Both the position numbers and the translations under genes were made by a program. Shown one piece after another: positions 16,292-24,270 of a DNA stretch of 29,824 nt. Under the pieces are notes generated by a model. The model made no database searches. It saw only the letters and a list, made by a program, of their open reading frames with translations, and was not told the DNA's origin. The DNA comes from Sulfurospirillum sp. UBA2217 (GTDB lineage: Bacteria; Campylobacterota; Campylobacteria; Campylobacterales; Sulfurospirillaceae), in NCBI GenBank assembly GCA_002328495.1, contig DCUJ01000006.1:1-29824 (forward strand). The letters are read 5' to 3'. How positions within the stretch are numbered: position 1 is the stretch's first letter; each line of letters begins with the position of its first letter.

Positions 16292-16510
16292 GTGAAAAAA
16301 GAGATTTTTATTTTTATCTTTCTTTTTCTCTTTTTGGCGCTTGGTATGCATATGACACAATGGCTTCATCATCCTCTTGTTCACCTGCGCAATTTAATGA
16401 CCCACAAGATGCCTTATCATCCATTACTCTATACGACATTGTTGTATCTTCTTGTTGGATTGATGCGTATTTTATTCTATGGTATTGCTAAACTTTTTCG
16501 TAAATCATAA
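16292..16510 (+). CDS. Small two-helix membrane protein of unknown function
   Basis: 72 residues with hydrophobic helices at about 4-20 and 46-66, joined by a His-rich loop (HMTQWLHHPLVHLRN) and ending in a basic tail (KLFRKS). This suggests both termini are cytoplasmic. It begins at GTG 16292, which has AGAGGA at a seven-base spacing; the first internal ATG lacks such a site and would cut helix 1. The Ppx/GppA gene starts three bases after its stop, so the two are cotranscribed. I recognise no family. Confidence 0.65.
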   Translation: MKKEIFIFIFLFLFLALGMHMTQWLHHPLVHLRNLMTHKMPYHPLLYTTLLYLLVGLMRILFYGIAKLFRKS

Positions 16511-16513
16511 ATA

Positions 16514-17413
16514 ATGATTGCCTGCGACCTTGGCTCAAATACCCTTCGTGTGGTTGAATTCAACCCCTTTACATGTAAGCCTATACAGACCTTTGAAAAA
16601 ATCGTTCGTACCGCCAAAGGATTGCACGACACCAAACGCATTGGCATCGAAGCAGAAGAAAATATTTTAAATGCACTTCAAATTGCTTCTGCACAGTTTG
16701 ATTTTACACAACCTAGCGTATGTGTTACAACAGAAGCGATGCGAATTGCGACTAATGCGAATGAAATTATAGAGCGTATATATACTACTTTTGGATTAAA
16801 ATTTCAAATCATTAGTGGTGAAGAAGAGGCACACTATACAGCTTTGGCGATTGAGCATGCGCTAAGACGTGAGGGTTTACGTGATGATACCTATGCTCTG
16901 TTTGATTTGGGTGGTGGCTCTACGGAAATTACTTTTTGTACCCATGGCATCAAACAAAGTCAAAGTTTTCCTTTTGGCATTGTGACCACAGCGGAACGTT
17001 TCAAAGAAAAACTTAATAAGGGTATAACACACACACTTGCCATGCTAGATACCTTTATTGGCGAACATGCACCAACAAATCAATACCAACAACTCATTGC
17101 AACAGCAGGAACCCCCACTACTGTTGCCGCTTTTTTACAAGGCTTGGATTATGAGCATTATGATTCAGCAAAAGTCAATGGAACGTCTTTACATGTAAGC
17201 GATTTTACAAGGGCATACACCCAATTAACTGCCATGACACTTCAAGAAGCTGAGCGTTATACGGGAACACATCGTAAAGACTTAGTGGAAGTCGGCATTT
17301 TGCTGTGCCTTGCGATCATGCAAAAATTAGGCTTTGAACACTGCATTGTGATGGATGATGGACTCAGAGAAGGTGTGGCTATTTCAAATTGTAACAAAGT
17401 TGTGAGTTCTTAA
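16514..17413 (+). CDS. Ppx/GppA-family exopolyphosphatase / pppGpp phosphatase
   Basis: 299 residues of the ASKHA-fold phosphatase domain. The phosphate-binding loops are CDLGSNTLR (residues 4-12) and DLGGGSTE (131-138). The acidic ISGEEEAHYTA segment (100-110) supplies the catalytic Glu seen in the family. The all-helical C-terminal extension of long Ppx and GppA proteins is absent, as in short Campylobacterota homologues. It removes terminal phosphate from polyphosphate or pppGpp; the sequence cannot say which, so I give no symbol. The ATG lies three bases after the small membrane protein's stop. Confidence 0.88.
   Translation: MIACDLGSNTLRVVEFNPFTCKPIQTFEKIVRTAKGLHDTKRIGIEAEENILNALQIASAQFDFTQPSVCVTTEAMRIATNANEIIERIYTTFGLKFQIISGEEEAHYTALAIEHALRREGLRDDTYALFDLGGGSTEITFCTHGIKQSQSFPFGIVTTAERFKEKLNKGITHTLAMLDTFIGEHAPTNQYQQLIATAGTPTTVAAFLQGLDYEHYDSAKVNGTSLHVSDFTRAYTQLTAMTLQEAERYTGTHRKDLVEVGILLCLAIMQKLGFEHCIVMDDGLREGVAISNCNKVVSS
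16569..16578. repeat. TTACATGTAA site 7 (in ppx-like gene, TCK phase)
   Basis: Exact copy; encodes Thr-Cys-Lys. First copy after a gap of about 4.7 kb that includes the SQR-cytochrome unit. Confidence 0.9.
17189..17198. repeat. TTACATGTAA site 8 (in ppx-like gene, LHV phase)
   Basis: Exact copy; encodes Leu-His-Val-Ser. Confidence 0.9.
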
Positions 17414-17453
17414 CAATTCTTATACTAAAGAGCCTTATTTAATCTTTATTTGT

Positions 17454-17459
17454 TATAAT
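17454..17459 (+). promoter_or_regulatory. Probable ilvB-ilvH-lpxD promoter (-10 box)
   Basis: TATAAT within TTTGTTATAATG, about 57 bases before ATG 17517. A strong ribosome-binding site, AAAGGAGAGG, is at 17506-17514. I saw no leader peptide or attenuator in the short 5' region. Confidence 0.6.
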
Positions 17460-17516
17460 GTGCCTCTTTTTTGAAGTAGCACTTTAAAAAAACAACATTT
17501 TTGTAAAGGAGAGGTC

Positions 17517-19208
17517 ATGGAGTTAAGCGGTTCCCAGATGGTCATAGAAGCACTACGCAAGGAGAATGTCAGCGTCGTCTTTGGCTATCCTGGTGGTGCT
17601 ATTATGAATGTTTATGACGAAGTGTATAAACAAAACTATTTTAAACATATATTAACCAGACACGAACAAGCAGCGATTCACGCAGCCGATGGTTACGCAA
17701 GGGCTAGTGGCGAAGTAGGGGTTGCATTTGTTACCAGCGGTCCTGGTTTTACCAATGCCGTTACGGGTCTTGCAACAGCGTACATGGATTCAATTCCTAT
17801 GGTGGTGATTAGTGGACAGGTGCCTATTAGTATGATTGGAACCGATGCGTTTCAAGAAATTGATGCGGTAGGTATTAGCCGTCCGTGTGTTAAACACAAC
17901 TATTTGGTTAAAGATGCCAAAGATTTGGCACGTATTTTAAAAGAAGCGTTTTACATCGCACGCAGTGGGCGTCCCGGTCCCGTTCATGTGGACATTCCCA
18001 AAGATGTCACCGCGCAAATGGCAAAATTTGAATACCCCGATGAAATCAAAATGCAAACCTATAAGCCAACCTATAAAGGTAATCCTCGTCAGATAAAAAA
18101 AGCCATTGAAGCCATTGTCGCTTCCAAACGTCCTGTTTTGTACATCGGCGGGGGTGCGATTAACTCCAATGCGGCGAATGAGGTACGAGAGTTTGCGCAG
18201 ATTTGTGGCATTCCTGCGGTTGAAACTTTGATGGCACGAGGTGTCATGGGCGATGAAAATCCACTCTTACTTGGCATGCTTGGTATGCACGGTTGCTACA
18301 GTGCCAATATGGCAATGAGTGAAGCAGACCTTATGATAGCTTTTGGTCCTCGTTTTGATGACAGAGTTACAGGAAAACTGAGTGAATTTGCCAAACATGC
18401 GAAGATTATTCATGTGGATATCGATCCTAGTAGCATTGGCAAAATCGTCCCGATTGATTATCCTATCGTTGGGGATTTGAAAAACGTTGTTGAAGCGATG
18501 ATTCCACTAGCCAATGAGAGTGTCAATGCCGATAAATACAAGCCTTGGCGAGATTTATTGAAGCGATACGATGAGATTCATCCACTCAAATACGAAGACT
18601 CGAATGAAGTGCTAAAACCGCAATGGGCGATTGAGCGTGTAGGGGAATTGTTGGGTGATAAAGCCATTGTGTGTACCGATGTTGGGCAACACCAAATGTG
18701 GGCAGCACAGTTTTATCCTTTCACGTACCCAAGACAATGGGTCACCAGCGGAGGTTTAGGAACCATGGGCTTTGGGCTTCCAGCCGCACTTGGCGCCAAA
18801 GTTGCTATGCCTGAGAAAACGGTTATTAACTTCACGGGTGATGGTTCCATTTTGATGAATATTCAAGAGTTGATGACCGCCGTTGAAAGTAAAATTCCTG
18901 TGGTCAATATTATTTTAAATAACCACTTTTTAGGAATGGTTCGTCAATGGCAAACCTTCTTTTACGACAAACGCTATTCATCGACTGACCTTAGTATGCA
19001 GCCTGATTTTGTGAAGCTGGTTGAGAGTTTTGGCGGACGAGGTTTTAGGGTGACAACGAAAGAAGAGTTTGACAAAGCGCTTGAAGAGGCGATTGCTTCT
19101 AATACCGTTTGTATGATTGATGTTCAAATCGATCGTTTTGAAAATGTTTTACCTATGGTTCCAGCAGGTGGAACGCTTTATAATATGATGCTAGAGTACA
19201 AGGAGTAA
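17517..19208 (+). CDS. ilvB: Acetolactate synthase, large catalytic subunit
   Basis: 563-residue thiamine-diphosphate enzyme, full length for the family. It makes acetolactate or acetohydroxybutyrate, the first common step to valine, leucine and isoleucine. The catalytic Glu50 lies in LTRHEQAAIHAADGYARASG. The N-terminal FGYPGGAIMNVYDEVY, the central FAD-binding domain (about 190-340) and the C-terminal ThDP motif from GDGS to ILNNHFLGMVRQWQ are intact. ilvH follows after three bases. Named ilvI in some Campylobacter annotations. Confidence 0.96.
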   Translation: MELSGSQMVIEALRKENVSVVFGYPGGAIMNVYDEVYKQNYFKHILTRHEQAAIHAADGYARASGEVGVAFVTSGPGFTNAVTGLATAYMDSIPMVVISGQVPISMIGTDAFQEIDAVGISRPCVKHNYLVKDAKDLARILKEAFYIARSGRPGPVHVDIPKDVTAQMAKFEYPDEIKMQTYKPTYKGNPRQIKKAIEAIVASKRPVLYIGGGAINSNAANEVREFAQICGIPAVETLMARGVMGDENPLLLGMLGMHGCYSANMAMSEADLMIAFGPRFDDRVTGKLSEFAKHAKIIHVDIDPSSIGKIVPIDYPIVGDLKNVVEAMIPLANESVNADKYKPWRDLLKRYDEIHPLKYEDSNEVLKPQWAIERVGELLGDKAIVCTDVGQHQMWAAQFYPFTYPRQWVTSGGLGTMGFGLPAALGAKVAMPEKTVINFTGDGSILMNIQELMTAVESKIPVVNIILNNHFLGMVRQWQTFFYDKRYSSTDLSMQPDFVKLVESFGGRGFRVTTKEEFDKALEEAIASNTVCMIDVQIDRFENVLPMVPAGGTLYNMMLEYKE

Positions 19209-19211
19209 GCG

Positions 19212-19682
19212 ATGGAACACATAAGAAGAGTTTTATCGGTTATTGTATTGAACGAAGATGGGGTTTTATCTCGTATTTCAGGGCTTTTTGCAGGACGTGG
19301 GTATAATATTGATTCACTGACCGTCGCACCTATTCCTAAAACCAATCTTTCACGCTTGACCATTGTTACATCGGGCAATACTCATGTTTTAGAGCAAATT
19401 GTTAAACAGTTGCATAAACTCATCCCGACCTATAAAGTCATTGAATCAGGCGAATTTGTCGAAAAAGAGTTGGCTCTTGTAAAAATACCTTTGAGTGAAG
19501 ATTTTAACGGTCTTGATGCCATGCTCAAAGCGTACAATGGTACGATTGCAAGTAGTGGAGAAGATTTTATCGTGGTGATGGTCGCAGATGATTATAACCG
19601 CATCGATAACTTTTTAAAAGCGGTTAAAAAATATAACCCTATCGACATGGTTAGAAGTGGCTCTGTGGCTATGGATGTGTAA
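19212..19682 (+). CDS. ilvH: Acetolactate synthase, small regulatory subunit
   Basis: 156 residues. The N-terminal ACT domain (RRVLSVIVLNEDGVLSRISG, then FAGRGYNIDSLTV) binds the feedback inhibitor valine and activates the large subunit. The C-terminal half is the ALS_SS domain (ELALVKIPL onward). It lies three bases after ilvB, and its TAA shares an A with the lpxD ATG. Confidence 0.96.
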   Translation: MEHIRRVLSVIVLNEDGVLSRISGLFAGRGYNIDSLTVAPIPKTNLSRLTIVTSGNTHVLEQIVKQLHKLIPTYKVIESGEFVEKELALVKIPLSEDFNGLDAMLKAYNGTIASSGEDFIVVMVADDYNRIDNFLKAVKKYNPIDMVRSGSVAMDV

Positions 19683-20632
19683 TGCTTTTATCTAAGCTTG
19701 CTTCCACTCTTGGGTTATCTTTTCAGGGTAAAGATTTTGATGTGAGTGCTTTAGCAACACTGAAAAATGCTTTGCCCTCACAACTCGCTTATTTTGACAA
19801 TCCAAAACTGAGTGAAGAATTAAAACAAACAAAAGCAGGTGTTGTCTTGTTAAGTGAAACATTTGTATCTTTATTACCAAAAACCTCACAAGCACTGATA
19901 ACACCCACTCCTCATCTTAGCATGGCATATGCAAGTCAACACTTTGCATGTAAGCCTTTTGATACTACCCGTCCAGCACTTATCGCACCTACGGCTATTA
20001 TCGGGGCACATGTGGTGGTTGGGAGTGAAAGTAGCATCGGGGAAAATGTCCACATCATGGCTAATGTGACAATTGGGGCACACGTGGTGATTGAAAAAAA
20101 TGTGATTATTTATCCCAATGTTGTCATTTATGATCACTCTATCATCAAAGAAAATGTCATTTTACATGCAGGTGTTGTGATTGGTAGTGATGGATTTGGG
20201 TATGCACACACAGCTAAAGGTGAGCATATTAAAGTCTATCATACTGGCAATGTTGTCATTGAAGAAGATGTGGAAATTGGTGCGAATACGACCATAGATA
20301 GAGCTGTTTTTGGATCAACCGTAATTAAAAAAGGAACAAAAATAGACAATCTTGTTCAGATTGCACACAACTGTGAAATAGGTCCCTACACCATTTTAGC
20401 CGCGCAAGTAGGACTGGCAGGTTCAACAAAGCTTGGACAAAATGTAGTTATGGGTGGACAAAGTGCCTCAGCTGGTCATTTGGAAATCGGTGATTTTGCA
20501 ATGATTGCAGGGCGTGGAGGTGTTTCAAGGTCTATAGAAGGGCATAAAACATATGGTGGTTTTCCACTGATGTTGCAAAGTGAATGGCTGAAAACACACG
20601 CTAAAATTTCTCGTTTTTTTAAAAAACAGTAG
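19682..20632 (+). CDS. lpxD: UDP-3-O-acylglucosamine N-acyltransferase
   Basis: 316 residues; the third step of lipid A synthesis, N-acylating UDP-3-O-acyl-GlcN from acyl-ACP. The N-terminal uridine-binding domain (1-100) is followed by a left-handed beta-helix of hexapeptide repeats (IGAHVVVGSESSIGENV and on). The catalytic His229 is in VQIAHNCEIG, and SDGFGYA at 169-175 is present. The C-terminus ends in a helix, as in other LpxD proteins. The ATG overlaps the ilvH stop by one base. The ilvB-ilvH-lpxD order is known from Campylobacter, so lpxD is tied to branched-chain amino acid synthesis by transcription. Confidence 0.95.
   Translation: MLLSKLASTLGLSFQGKDFDVSALATLKNALPSQLAYFDNPKLSEELKQTKAGVVLLSETFVSLLPKTSQALITPTPHLSMAYASQHFACKPFDTTRPALIAPTAIIGAHVVVGSESSIGENVHIMANVTIGAHVVIEKNVIIYPNVVIYDHSIIKENVILHAGVVIGSDGFGYAHTAKGEHIKVYHTGNVVIEEDVEIGANTTIDRAVFGSTVIKKGTKIDNLVQIAHNCEIGPYTILAAQVGLAGSTKLGQNVVMGGQSASAGHLEIGDFAMIAGRGGVSRSIEGHKTYGGFPLMLQSEWLKTHAKISRFFKKQ
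19944..19953. repeat. Near-match TTGCATGTAA in lpxD
   Basis: One mismatch. Read in the Ala-Cys-Lys phase and followed by GCC, like sites 2 and 7. Confidence 0.4.
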
Positions 20633-20648
20633 ACATTTGAAAAATCTC

Positions 20649-20664
20649 TGCCTCATAAGAGGCA
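20649..20664 (+). terminator. Stem-loop after lpxD (weak terminator candidate)
   Basis: TGCCTC and GAGGCA pair around an ATAA loop, 16 bases after the lpxD stop. No proper T-run follows (AGCTTTAG), so termination is uncertain. Confidence 0.4.
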
Positions 20665-20691
20665 AGCTTTAGTGCCATAGCGGCTAGCGTA

Positions 20692-20716
20692 GGTGTTTAG
20701 GCTTTGCCTAAACACC
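20692..20716 (+). repeat. Perfect 11-bp inverted repeat upstream of the small orphan gene
   Basis: Arms 20692-20702 (GGTGTTTAGGC) and 20706-20716 pair perfectly around TTT. No T-run follows on either strand. It lies 14 bases before the ribosome-binding site of the gene at 20743, so it could be a leader hairpin, a processing site or part of a dispersed repeat. Confidence 0.6.
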
Positions 20717-20742
20717 GTAATAAAAATAAAAAAGGATATATC

Positions 20743-20991
20743 ATGGGTGGTAAAAATACTATTCTCAAAAAATTTCCCTTAGCGGGTACAAAAAATGGCA
20801 TTATCTCTATCTCGCATCTTGAAGAGCCGTATGGAAATGGTTCATTTCCTGTTGTGAGTATTGGTATTTCATTGAAAAAAAATGGAGAAGAACCTGATTG
20901 GAAAGCGCATATTCCTTATGAAAATCTTGACGAACTTATCAGTGCACTGAACGAAGCAAAAATTCAATTTGGGAATGCACCACAAGCATAA
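20743..20991 (+). CDS. Small conserved-looking protein of unknown function
   Basis: 82 residues, soluble, no signal peptide. The pattern is a basic N-terminus (MGGKNTILKKFPL), a beta-rich middle (GIISISHLEE, then FPVVSIGISLKKNGEEPDWKAHIP) and a C-terminal helix (ENLDELISALNEAKIQFG). ATG 20743 has AAAGGA at 20731-20736 with a six-base spacer; an earlier TTG would run through the hairpin and is unlikely. It stands between lpxD and a convergent gene. A small ssDNA-binding (PC4-like) fold crossed my mind, but I cannot support it from the residues. Confidence 0.75.
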   Translation: MGGKNTILKKFPLAGTKNGIISISHLEEPYGNGSFPVVSIGISLKKNGEEPDWKAHIPYENLDELISALNEAKIQFGNAPQA

Positions 20992-20998
20992 AAACACG

Positions 20999-21008
20999 TT
21001 ACATGTAA
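20999..21008. repeat. TTACATGTAA site 9 (intergenic)
   Basis: The only exact copy outside a gene. A second half-diverged copy (TTACATGTCT, 21019-21028) faces it, and the two form the hairpin at 21001-21026. Confidence 0.9.
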
Positions 21009-21026
21009 GGCTTACGCCTTACATGT
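21001..21026 (-). terminator. Hairpin at convergent gene ends, built on the TTACATGTAA palindrome
   Basis: Arms 21001-21011 (ACATGTAAGGC) and 21016-21026 are perfectly complementary with a TTAC loop. On the minus strand the stem is followed six bases later by TTTTT, giving an imperfect terminator for the GltD-like gene, whose last codons (ETCKA) lie within the stem. On the plus strand no T-run follows. Confidence 0.45.
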
Positions 21027-22214
21027 CTCAATATATTCTTCAATGGCTACTGCTGCTCGTTTAGAAAAAGCAACGGCTTCAACCACTGTACGCGCACCCG
21101 TTACAGCATCACCTGAGGCAAAAACACCTTTCATTGTCGTGCGACCACTCTCATCGGTAATTAACAGTCCTTTGCCGTCAACTTGAATCTCTTGGGTACT
21201 TTTTGCAATGTAGCCTCTAGGGTCTTGACTAATCGAGATAAGAACTGAATCAGCTTCTAAAAATCCTTCTGCATCGTTATTATTAAGTTCTGTATATTTG
21301 ACAGAATTTTCTGTGATTTCGATTGGCTGCTTGTATAATTCAAATTTAACTCCATCAATTTTTGCACACTCTATCTCATGTTTAGAAGCGGGCATATCAT
21401 CCATCCCTTTACGGTACAAAATGGTCACTTCACGAGCATGATGACGTACAGCAGTCCGTGCTACGTCCATGGCTACATTGCCCGCGCCCAAGACTACCAC
21501 GCGTTTTCCTAAATTGTATTCAGAAGGACTCTTGAGATAATCAATGGCAAAATGTACATTCCCCAGACTCTCCCCTTTAATGCCCAATTTTTTAGGCGAC
21601 CACACACCTGTTCCAACAAAAACTACTTTAAATTCATCACGAAACATATCAGCAATCGTAATGTTACGACCAATCATAATATTTTTACGAATGGCAACAC
21701 CCAACTGTTCGAGCTTTTTTTCTATCGTATCTAAAATCTTTTTATCCAATCTAAAATCAGGAATCCCATAACGTAACACACCTCCGATTTTATCATGCGC
21801 TTCGTACATAGTGATTTCATAGCCTTTAGCACCTAAGATAAATGCCAAAGCAATTCCAGCAGGACCTGTTCCGATAATCGCAATTTTATGTCCATTTTTA
21901 GCAGGTTTTTCAAACTTCAAGTCATTCATATAAAAATCGGAAATATAGTTTTCAATTTCACCCACACTCACAGAAGTGCCTTTTTTATTCAAGATACAAT
22001 GCCCTTCACAATGCTTTTCATGCGGACACACAAGAGAACAAATCGCTGAAAGAGGATTATTTTCAAACAACATCTTTCCCGCTTTTTTGATATCCCCCGC
22101 CAAAAAGAGGCGTATCATCTCAGCGATGGGGGTATTGACAGGACAACCAGTTTGACACGATGGTTTTTTACAGCCTAAACAGGTATTGGCAAGTTCAATC
22201 GTATATTTATTCAT
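21012..22214 (-). CDS. Stand-alone GltD-like Fe-S/FAD NAD(P) oxidoreductase
   Basis: 400 residues related to the glutamate synthase small subunit and to the SudA/NfnB type. Two N-terminal cysteine sets (Cys12, 15, 20, 24 and Cys59, 63, 69, 73) look able to hold two [4Fe-4S] clusters. An FAD motif IIGTGPAG (113-120) and an NAD(P) motif VVLGAGNVAMDVARTA follow, and the protein ends with GVFASGDAVTGARTVVEAV, so the C-terminus is complete. It is shorter than GltD (about 470). No large-subunit partner is next to it. The role could be electron transfer from NAD(P)H to ferredoxin or another partner; substrate unknown. ATG 22214 has AAAGGA upstream. Confidence 0.85.
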   Translation of the reverse strand: MNKYTIELANTCLGCKKPSCQTGCPVNTPIAEMIRLFLAGDIKKAGKMLFENNPLSAICSLVCPHEKHCEGHCILNKKGTSVSVGEIENYISDFYMNDLKFEKPAKNGHKIAIIGTGPAGIALAFILGAKGYEITMYEAHDKIGGVLRYGIPDFRLDKKILDTIEKKLEQLGVAIRKNIMIGRNITIADMFRDEFKVVFVGTGVWSPKKLGIKGESLGNVHFAIDYLKSPSEYNLGKRVVVLGAGNVAMDVARTAVRHHAREVTILYRKGMDDMPASKHEIECAKIDGVKFELYKQPIEITENSVKYTELNNNDAEGFLEADSVLISISQDPRGYIAKSTQEIQVDGKGLLITDESGRTTMKGVFASGDAVTGARTVVEAVAFSKRAAVAIEEYIETCKA

Positions 22215-22251
22215 GCGCGTTATCCTTTAATTATGTAGAAATTGTGTCATG

Positions 22252-22257
22252 ATTGTA
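22252..22257 (-). promoter_or_regulatory. Probable promoter (-10 box) of the GltD-like gene
   Basis: The minus strand reads TTTTTGCTACAAT: a one-mismatch -10 (TACAAT) with the TTTTTG extension typical of Campylobacterota. It lies about 38 bases before ATG 22214. Confidence 0.6.
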
Positions 22258-22295
22258 GCAAAAAGAATGAGACTTTTGTGTGAAGTTTTAAGAAT

Positions 22296-22320
22296 AGGGT
22301 GCTATTTTGAAAAGCACCCT
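22296..22320 (-). terminator. Probable terminator of the flgA-aspC operon
   Basis: AGGGTGCT and AGCACCCT pair perfectly with a nine-base loop, starting nine bases after the aspC stop. The downstream minus-strand sequence ATTCTT is only moderately T-rich. It separates aspC from the GltD-like gene, which has its own promoter. Confidence 0.6.
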
Positions 22321-22329
22321 TTGGAAATG

Positions 22330-23502
22330 TTACTTTTTATAGGTTTCAACAAAAGATTTAATGCGTTCAATTCCATCTTTAATCGTGGCTTCATCGGTTG
22401 CAAAAGAGAGTCTAAAATATCCCTCAGATCCAAAACCAAGACCTGGAACAACAGCAACACCTTTTTCTTCAAGAAGTCTTTGTGAAAACTTCATTGAATC
22501 CATTTCAACAGCTTTGGTGTTCACATACAAGTAAAAAGCACCATCGGGCTTTAGTACACTTAAGCCTTTAATGGCGTTTAGCATCTCGTAGCCCATATCA
22601 CGACGTTTTTCAAAAGCAATGCGCATAATCTCAATATCAGCATCCGCTAAACCATCGAGTGCGGGGAGGGCTGCTTTTTGCGTAATAGAGTTGATATTAG
22701 AAGTACTTTGACCCTGAAAATCAACAATCGCATCGGTTATCTCTTTAATCGGACAGGCCATATAACCAAAACGCCAACCCGTCATGGAAACCGATTTACT
22801 TAAACCGTTGACCGTAATCGTACGCTTGTACATATCTTCATTGATAGAAGCGACAGAGGTAAATTTTTTACCATCAAAAATAATTTTTTCATACATTTCA
22901 TCCGAAACTACCAAGACCTTGGTACCCTTAAGAACATCTGCCAAAGCAGTCAACTCATCTTTGGAATAGACAGAACCTGTTGGGTTAGAAGGCGTATTAA
23001 TCAATAAAACTTTTGTTTTTGGTGTAATGGCTTCTTTAAGTTGCTCTGGTGTAATTTTAAATCCACTACGCTCATCCGTGTCAATAAAGATGGGTTCTCC
23101 ACCACTGTACTTAACGATTTCAGGATATGTAACCCAATAGGGTGCTGGGATAATCACTTCATCGCCTTCGTCAATTATGGCTTGGAAAATATTGAACAAA
23201 GAGTGTTTTGCACCCACATTGACTACGATGTCGGAAGGTTTATAGTCTAAATTGTTTTCACGTTTGAGTTTACCCGCAATCGCTTTAAGCACCTCAGGTG
23301 TTCCTGCAACGGCAGTGTATTTTGAAAAACCGCTTTGAATAGCTGCAATGGCTGCATCTTTAACGATTTGTGGAGTATCGAAATCGGGCTCACCAGCAGA
23401 AAAGCTAAGGACATCACGACCTTGTGCTTTTAGATCTCTTGCTAAAGAAGTAATAGCCATCGTTAAAGATGGTGACAAGACTTGTATACGTTTAGACAAC
23501 AT
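22330..23502 (-). CDS. aspC: Class I aspartate aminotransferase
   Basis: 390-residue fold-type I PLP enzyme. Lys236 in NGLSKSVSMTGWRFGY is the Schiff-base lysine. Other cofactor residues are Asn173 (NPTG), Asp201 and Tyr204 (SDEMYEK). The N-terminal FSAGEPDFDTP loop and C-terminal FRLSFATDE arginine are those of the aspartate aminotransferase Ib group (called aspB in Campylobacter). It interconverts aspartate and oxaloacetate using glutamate/2-oxoglutarate. AAAGGGAGAG precedes ATG 23502. It is the last gene of the eight-gene operon, 54 bases after cysE. Activity on other amino acids, such as prephenate, cannot be excluded. Confidence 0.92.
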   Translation of the reverse strand: MLSKRIQVLSPSLTMAITSLARDLKAQGRDVLSFSAGEPDFDTPQIVKDAAIAAIQSGFSKYTAVAGTPEVLKAIAGKLKRENNLDYKPSDIVVNVGAKHSLFNIFQAIIDEGDEVIIPAPYWVTYPEIVKYSGGEPIFIDTDERSGFKITPEQLKEAITPKTKVLLINTPSNPTGSVYSKDELTALADVLKGTKVLVVSDEMYEKIIFDGKKFTSVASINEDMYKRTITVNGLSKSVSMTGWRFGYMACPIKEITDAIVDFQGQSTSNINSITQKAALPALDGLADADIEIMRIAFEKRRDMGYEMLNAIKGLSVLKPDGAFYLYVNTKAVEMDSMKFSQRLLEEKGVAVVPGLGFGSEGYFRLSFATDEATIKDGIERIKSFVETYKK

Positions 23503-23556
23503 TGGACTCTCTCCCTTTAAAATATCGACGAGATTATATCTAAAAATGAGGCATTT

Positions 23557-24270
23557 CTACTCTTTTACAGACTCTAAATACGAGTGATAAATAACATCCA
23601 ATTCATCGTCTTTAAGCTTGATATCATGGTGCTCTTTCGCAATTGCTTCTTCAAGGTTTTTAATGCGCTTGAACATATAAATGAAAAGCTCTTTGTTGAT
23701 ATCGGGAATTTTATTGTGTGCCATAGGGTTTTTATCACGCCCCTTTTCAATGATACGCGCAGGAATACCCACTGCCGTCGAATCATCAGGAATGCTCTTC
23801 ACTACAACTGAATTGGAACCAATACGACAATTTTCACCAATGTGAATATCCCCAAGCACTTTTACCCCAGAACCAATGACGGTTTTATTGCCAATAGTCG
23901 GATGACGTTTTACCCCTCGCTCCAAACTCACACCCCCTAAGGTGACACCTTGATAGATGAGCACATCATCCCCAACAATCGCCGTCTCACCAATTACCAC
24001 ACCAAAGGCATGGTCTAAAAAAACACGCCTTCCGATGGTACACGCAGGGTGGATATCGATATTGCAAATAATCTGGGTAATGCCCATAATCACTCGCGCC
24101 AAAGCCTTAAACCCTTTTACATGTAAGGTATGCGCCACACGGTAATTTGCCAAAGCCCACACACCAGGATAGTTAAAAAAAAGCTCTATTTTAGAATTAA
24201 ACGCAGGGTCATTTAAGATAGGCTGTGCAAAATCTTCTCTGATGTGCGCCCACACGCCTATGTCGCTCAT
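23557..24270 (-). CDS. cysE: Serine O-acetyltransferase
   Basis: 237 residues; makes O-acetylserine from serine and acetyl-CoA for cysteine synthesis. The N-terminal helical domain is followed by hexapeptide repeats. The catalytic His is in FLDHAFGVVIGET, and the partner segments DDVLIYQGVTLGG and RHPTIGNKTVIGSGVKVLG are intact. The C-terminal tail (from KNPMAHNKIPDI) continues about 50 residues beyond the repeats. It lacks the C-terminal Ile that usually docks CysK (it ends SVKE), as happens in some lineages. The ATG overlaps the speA TGA as ATGA. Confidence 0.94.
   Translation of the reverse strand: MSDIGVWAHIREDFAQPILNDPAFNSKIELFFNYPGVWALANYRVAHTLHVKGFKALARVIMGITQIICNIDIHPACTIGRRVFLDHAFGVVIGETAIVGDDVLIYQGVTLGGVSLERGVKRHPTIGNKTVIGSGVKVLGDIHIGENCRIGSNSVVVKSIPDDSTAVGIPARIIEKGRDKNPMAHNKIPDINKELFIYMFKRIKNLEEAIAKEHHDIKLKDDELDVIYHSYLESVKE
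24117..24126. repeat. TTACATGTAA site 10 (in cysE, LHV phase)
   Basis: Exact copy in a minus-strand gene; encodes Leu-His-Val-Lys. Confidence 0.9.
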
